Source of the DNA: Spinacia oleracea
Lineage: Eukaryota > Streptophyta > Magnoliopsida > Caryophyllales > Amaranthaceae
Length of the DNA: 64,000 bases
Reading direction: 5' to 3'
Assembly (NCBI RefSeq): GCF_020520425.1
Contig: NC_079489.1
Span: 83,334,810 to 83,398,809 of the forward strand
Shown: piece by piece, positions 61,366-64,000 of the stretch
How the letters are laid out: the number at the start of each line of letters is the position of its first letter
Position numbering within the stretch: the stretch's first letter is position 1
Program-made: the position numbers and the translations under genes
Notes under the pieces: generated by a model
What the model saw: the letters and a program-made list of their open reading frames with translations, nothing else
Told to the model about the DNA's origin: nothing
Databases searched by the model: none

Positions 61366-64000
61366 CCTTATTATTTTCATAATCTAAATTGCATGAACAT
61401 GGTTAAATATTACAAATTTGCGTTGGAAGATGCAGCAGCAGCGAGCACCATAGCGTGCGATGGCTTGCGATGGAAGATGCAGCAGCTATGCGACGAGCGC
61501 ATGGGCTGCGCGCACATGGCCAGCGATGGCTGTGTGCGTGCGGCCCATGGGAGTGCGATGCGTAGGGTGTTTGCGTTGCGATTAGATCGTTTTGAATGTT
61601 TAATTTGAAATTTTTCAGTTTACGTAATTTTAATTAATTTTAAAATTAATAATTTAAATTATTTTCTTGGATTTTAATTTTGAATATTGTAATTATAATA
61701 AATTTTATTTATTCTAATTATTTTATTAAAATTAAAATCATGAATTAATTTAAATACGACTGAAATTAAATTAAACTTTTTGGATTCAATTATAAATTTA
61801 TATGAGCTTTAAATTTTAATTAATTTTGTATGTTTTCGGTTAGATTTGAAATACATTTTTATGTTTAAAATTAGTAAAGCATATGAATTTATTGGTTTAA
61901 GTGGGAGCCCTTTTAGTCATAAAACTCTTGATTAGGTCTACGAATCCTTAAGGTTAAAACAACTTAATTAGAATTAATAAGGACTGAATAATTGGTAGAT
62001 TATTGGTGCCCTTGATTAATTGCTGCAAATGTTTACGTGATGCATAATGTGTTTTACTAACCAGCTATGTGGGCCATTCATGATAATGAATGGGTGAATG
62101 GTATATATTGTATATGTACTGTTTTGCAGGTTATGAAGTGACTAGTATGGCCCAAATAGGATAGAAAATATGGTCTACGTGCCATTAATTTGAATGTAAT
62201 TGGTCTAAAGTACCAAAGTTATTTTTCAATTCAAATATGGTCTGCGTACCATCAAATAGTTGTAATTAGTTATAGCTTATCCTATTTGAAGAAAATGGTG
62301 CCTCCCACGGAGATTTTCAAGACGGACTTTGAAGTCAAAGCTTCAAGATGAAGTCGGGCCATACTAGATCACATTTATCTTATGCATGTTTTAAGTTATT
62401 TATTGCTTTTAAATATGTCTTAAAATGCATGAGATCAAAAGCTTGATTATGTTGCATGATTAAGGATTTTAGTTCACTTAAAATCTAACCAACATAGTAA
62501 GAGCCTTAAGTTCCAAACTTAAAAATTGAGTTAAAAGGTGCCATGCCAAAACATACACTTGCTTGGATATCCTTTACATCAATCTAGTAATAGTTTTCGC
62601 TCAGCGAGGTGTTACTTATTGGTCCTAAAGGGGCAAGGTACACAAATAATTGTGAGTACATGTTAGTTTTGGTGAAACTCAACGATATAAGTAAGGAGTC
62701 CTTTTATGTCGTGGCAAAATCGATAGGTTTACCTAATAAGTTCTTAGACATACCTATCAACCAAGAATAGTTTCTAGACTATTAGCAAAAGGCTTTTGCT
62801 TACCTAAGATATTTTAGGATTAAGTCGACAAACTGTGCTTAGTTCTTCAATGATTTTAGGATCTTGGAATCATTTTATTCACACCTGCCGGAACACATAA
62901 TTCGAATAAAATGCTAAATGACTTGTTTAAATTGCATGATTGCTTTCATTTTCAAGTTATTATTCATGATAAATGTTTAGACTTTGCATGCTTCAATGTA
63001 TGTTTTAATTATTGTTTATAATTAAATATCTTGCACTGCTGTAAATCCTTTTAGAAAGGTAACAATAAATTTCCTCGATTGGTAGTGAATCCAAGAACGA
63101 TTCACGGAAATGAGAGAAAATGAGCAATTTAAAATGTACGTTTCTTATAGAGACTTTTATGGTTGTTTTCGAGTATCAAAATCGAATGGCAAACCAATTG
63201 GTGCTTGTGAATTCAAAATACACTGTAGTTTTGAGATCATAAAGCATTGAGTTTAATACGCTCAGCTTTACCAATGGTCAACAACCTAGTATCTTTGTCC
63301 ATTTAATTCTCGAATGAGTCTAGTCCCTAGACATTCGAATAGATCGATGCTTAGAGAACTTTAGAAGCTTCTGGTAAGATCATCTAGTTGAAACAAAATA
63401 TTCAACATAAATTAAAATGGTAAGAACCTTGTTGGGATGACATTGGACATGTCTAACAAAGTATAAAAGTCAACACTAAAGAATTCAATTCTTAAGACTA
63501 TAAGAAAGGGTACAAGAAATAGGAAAACAAAGGAACAAATGAAAGGAATTTACAATTCCGTTTCTACCTATAAGTTTATGTTTAAAGAGAAGTGACCTAG
63601 CAATCAAACTTCCTTGGTATCATATACCGCTTGAGGTTTTTACTTCGGTAATAACTCAAACAATGGAAGCTAGGATACACTAATGACCTACAAGTGGGAA
63701 ATGAAGCATGGCAATGCTACATTAGTTGTAGGGTCATCTAGTTTGTTTTAAGTCCTTTCAAAGGCTGGAACTTAATGGCTATTTTGTTCCATAATCAACA
63801 TACCTAAATTTCTGTTTTCAAACACAGAAAGACTCACATTCAAGAAAAACAAAAACAATGTTTGTTTGTTTATTTGAATGAAATGGTCAATTACAGGTTG
63901 AGTCAATATGCTTGATTAAAAATAACAAACTTTAAAGAACTTTACTAAGTTCAAATCAACCCCTTGATTTGAGTTCCACTAATCTTTGGCATTGTTGCTT

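Larger units (their letters stand above)
59999..64000 (+). mobile_element. Second copia-like (LARD-like) element, plus strand, right end beyond window
   Basis: The LTR at 59999-61350 starts TGAAGGAAATAATGCCC and ends CATAACCTAACA. It is the same family as 34202-44363 but inverted. The primer site follows directly. The interior, 61351-64000, is collinear with the reverse complement of about 42965-39400, apart from about 1 kb missing near its start. No gag or pol frame is open. The 5' flank is GATAA; the target duplication cannot be checked. Confidence 0.88.

Overview
The window is nuclear DNA of a flowering plant. It has GT-AG introns in many genes, long LTR retrotransposons primed by initiator-Met tRNA, a Helitron, hAT-, Harbinger- and Stowaway-type elements, a ubiquitin-L40 fusion gene and NAC, FAR1 and DUF1262 families. 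The AT-rich background and repeat types would suit Amaranthaceae, but that is a guess. No tools were run. Exon joins were derived by hand from GT/AG sites and reading-frame arithmetic.

Layout. (1) 1-8925: a minus-strand Ty3/gypsy-type LTR element with a broken gag-pol and 2.86-kb LTRs; its left LTR is cut by the window edge. It sits inside a NAC gene. (2) 8926-26553: a dense cluster of unusual genes. On the minus strand are a truncated NAC factor, a 78-aa F-box-like protein, a small GRF zinc-finger protein with a C-terminal membrane helix, a PB1-like/plant-mobile-domain protein and a 157-aa protein ending in a SUMO-interacting motif. A 12-copy 91-bp tandem array follows. On the plus strand is a 13-exon gene for an 805-aa AT-hook/plant-mobile-domain/Ulp1-like protein. 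Then on the minus strand come an intronless XRCC3-like ATPase and a FAR1-type Mutator transposase with two 1-nt frameshifts. I propose this is one very large cargo-carrying Mutator-like element or its remains; terminal repeats were not found. (3) 27560-29047: an intact, divergent ubiquitin-ribosomal protein L40 gene. (4) 29048-33100: intergenic DNA with minisatellites, a 490-bp Helitron and a Stowaway MITE. (5) 33107-45150: a nest in which a LINE fragment is followed by a hAT-like element carrying a 10.2-kb non-autonomous copia-like element on the minus strand. (6) 45515-53240: three DUF1262 copies, one split by a Harbinger-type element, one intact and one eroded. (7) 54723-59998: a MITE and a gypsy-associated Transposase_28-type gene broken by a solo LTR. 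(8) 59999-64000: a second copy of the copia-like family on the plus strand, running off the window.

The cluster at 8.9-26.6 kb is the part most worth following. Its members share architecture: two genes have 63-bp first exons and similar upstream sequence, and two paralogous mobile-domain genes diverge from the array. Several point to the SUMO system, through a Ulp1-like protein whose expected catalytic His position is Asn and a protein with both a SUMO-interacting motif and a sumoylation consensus.
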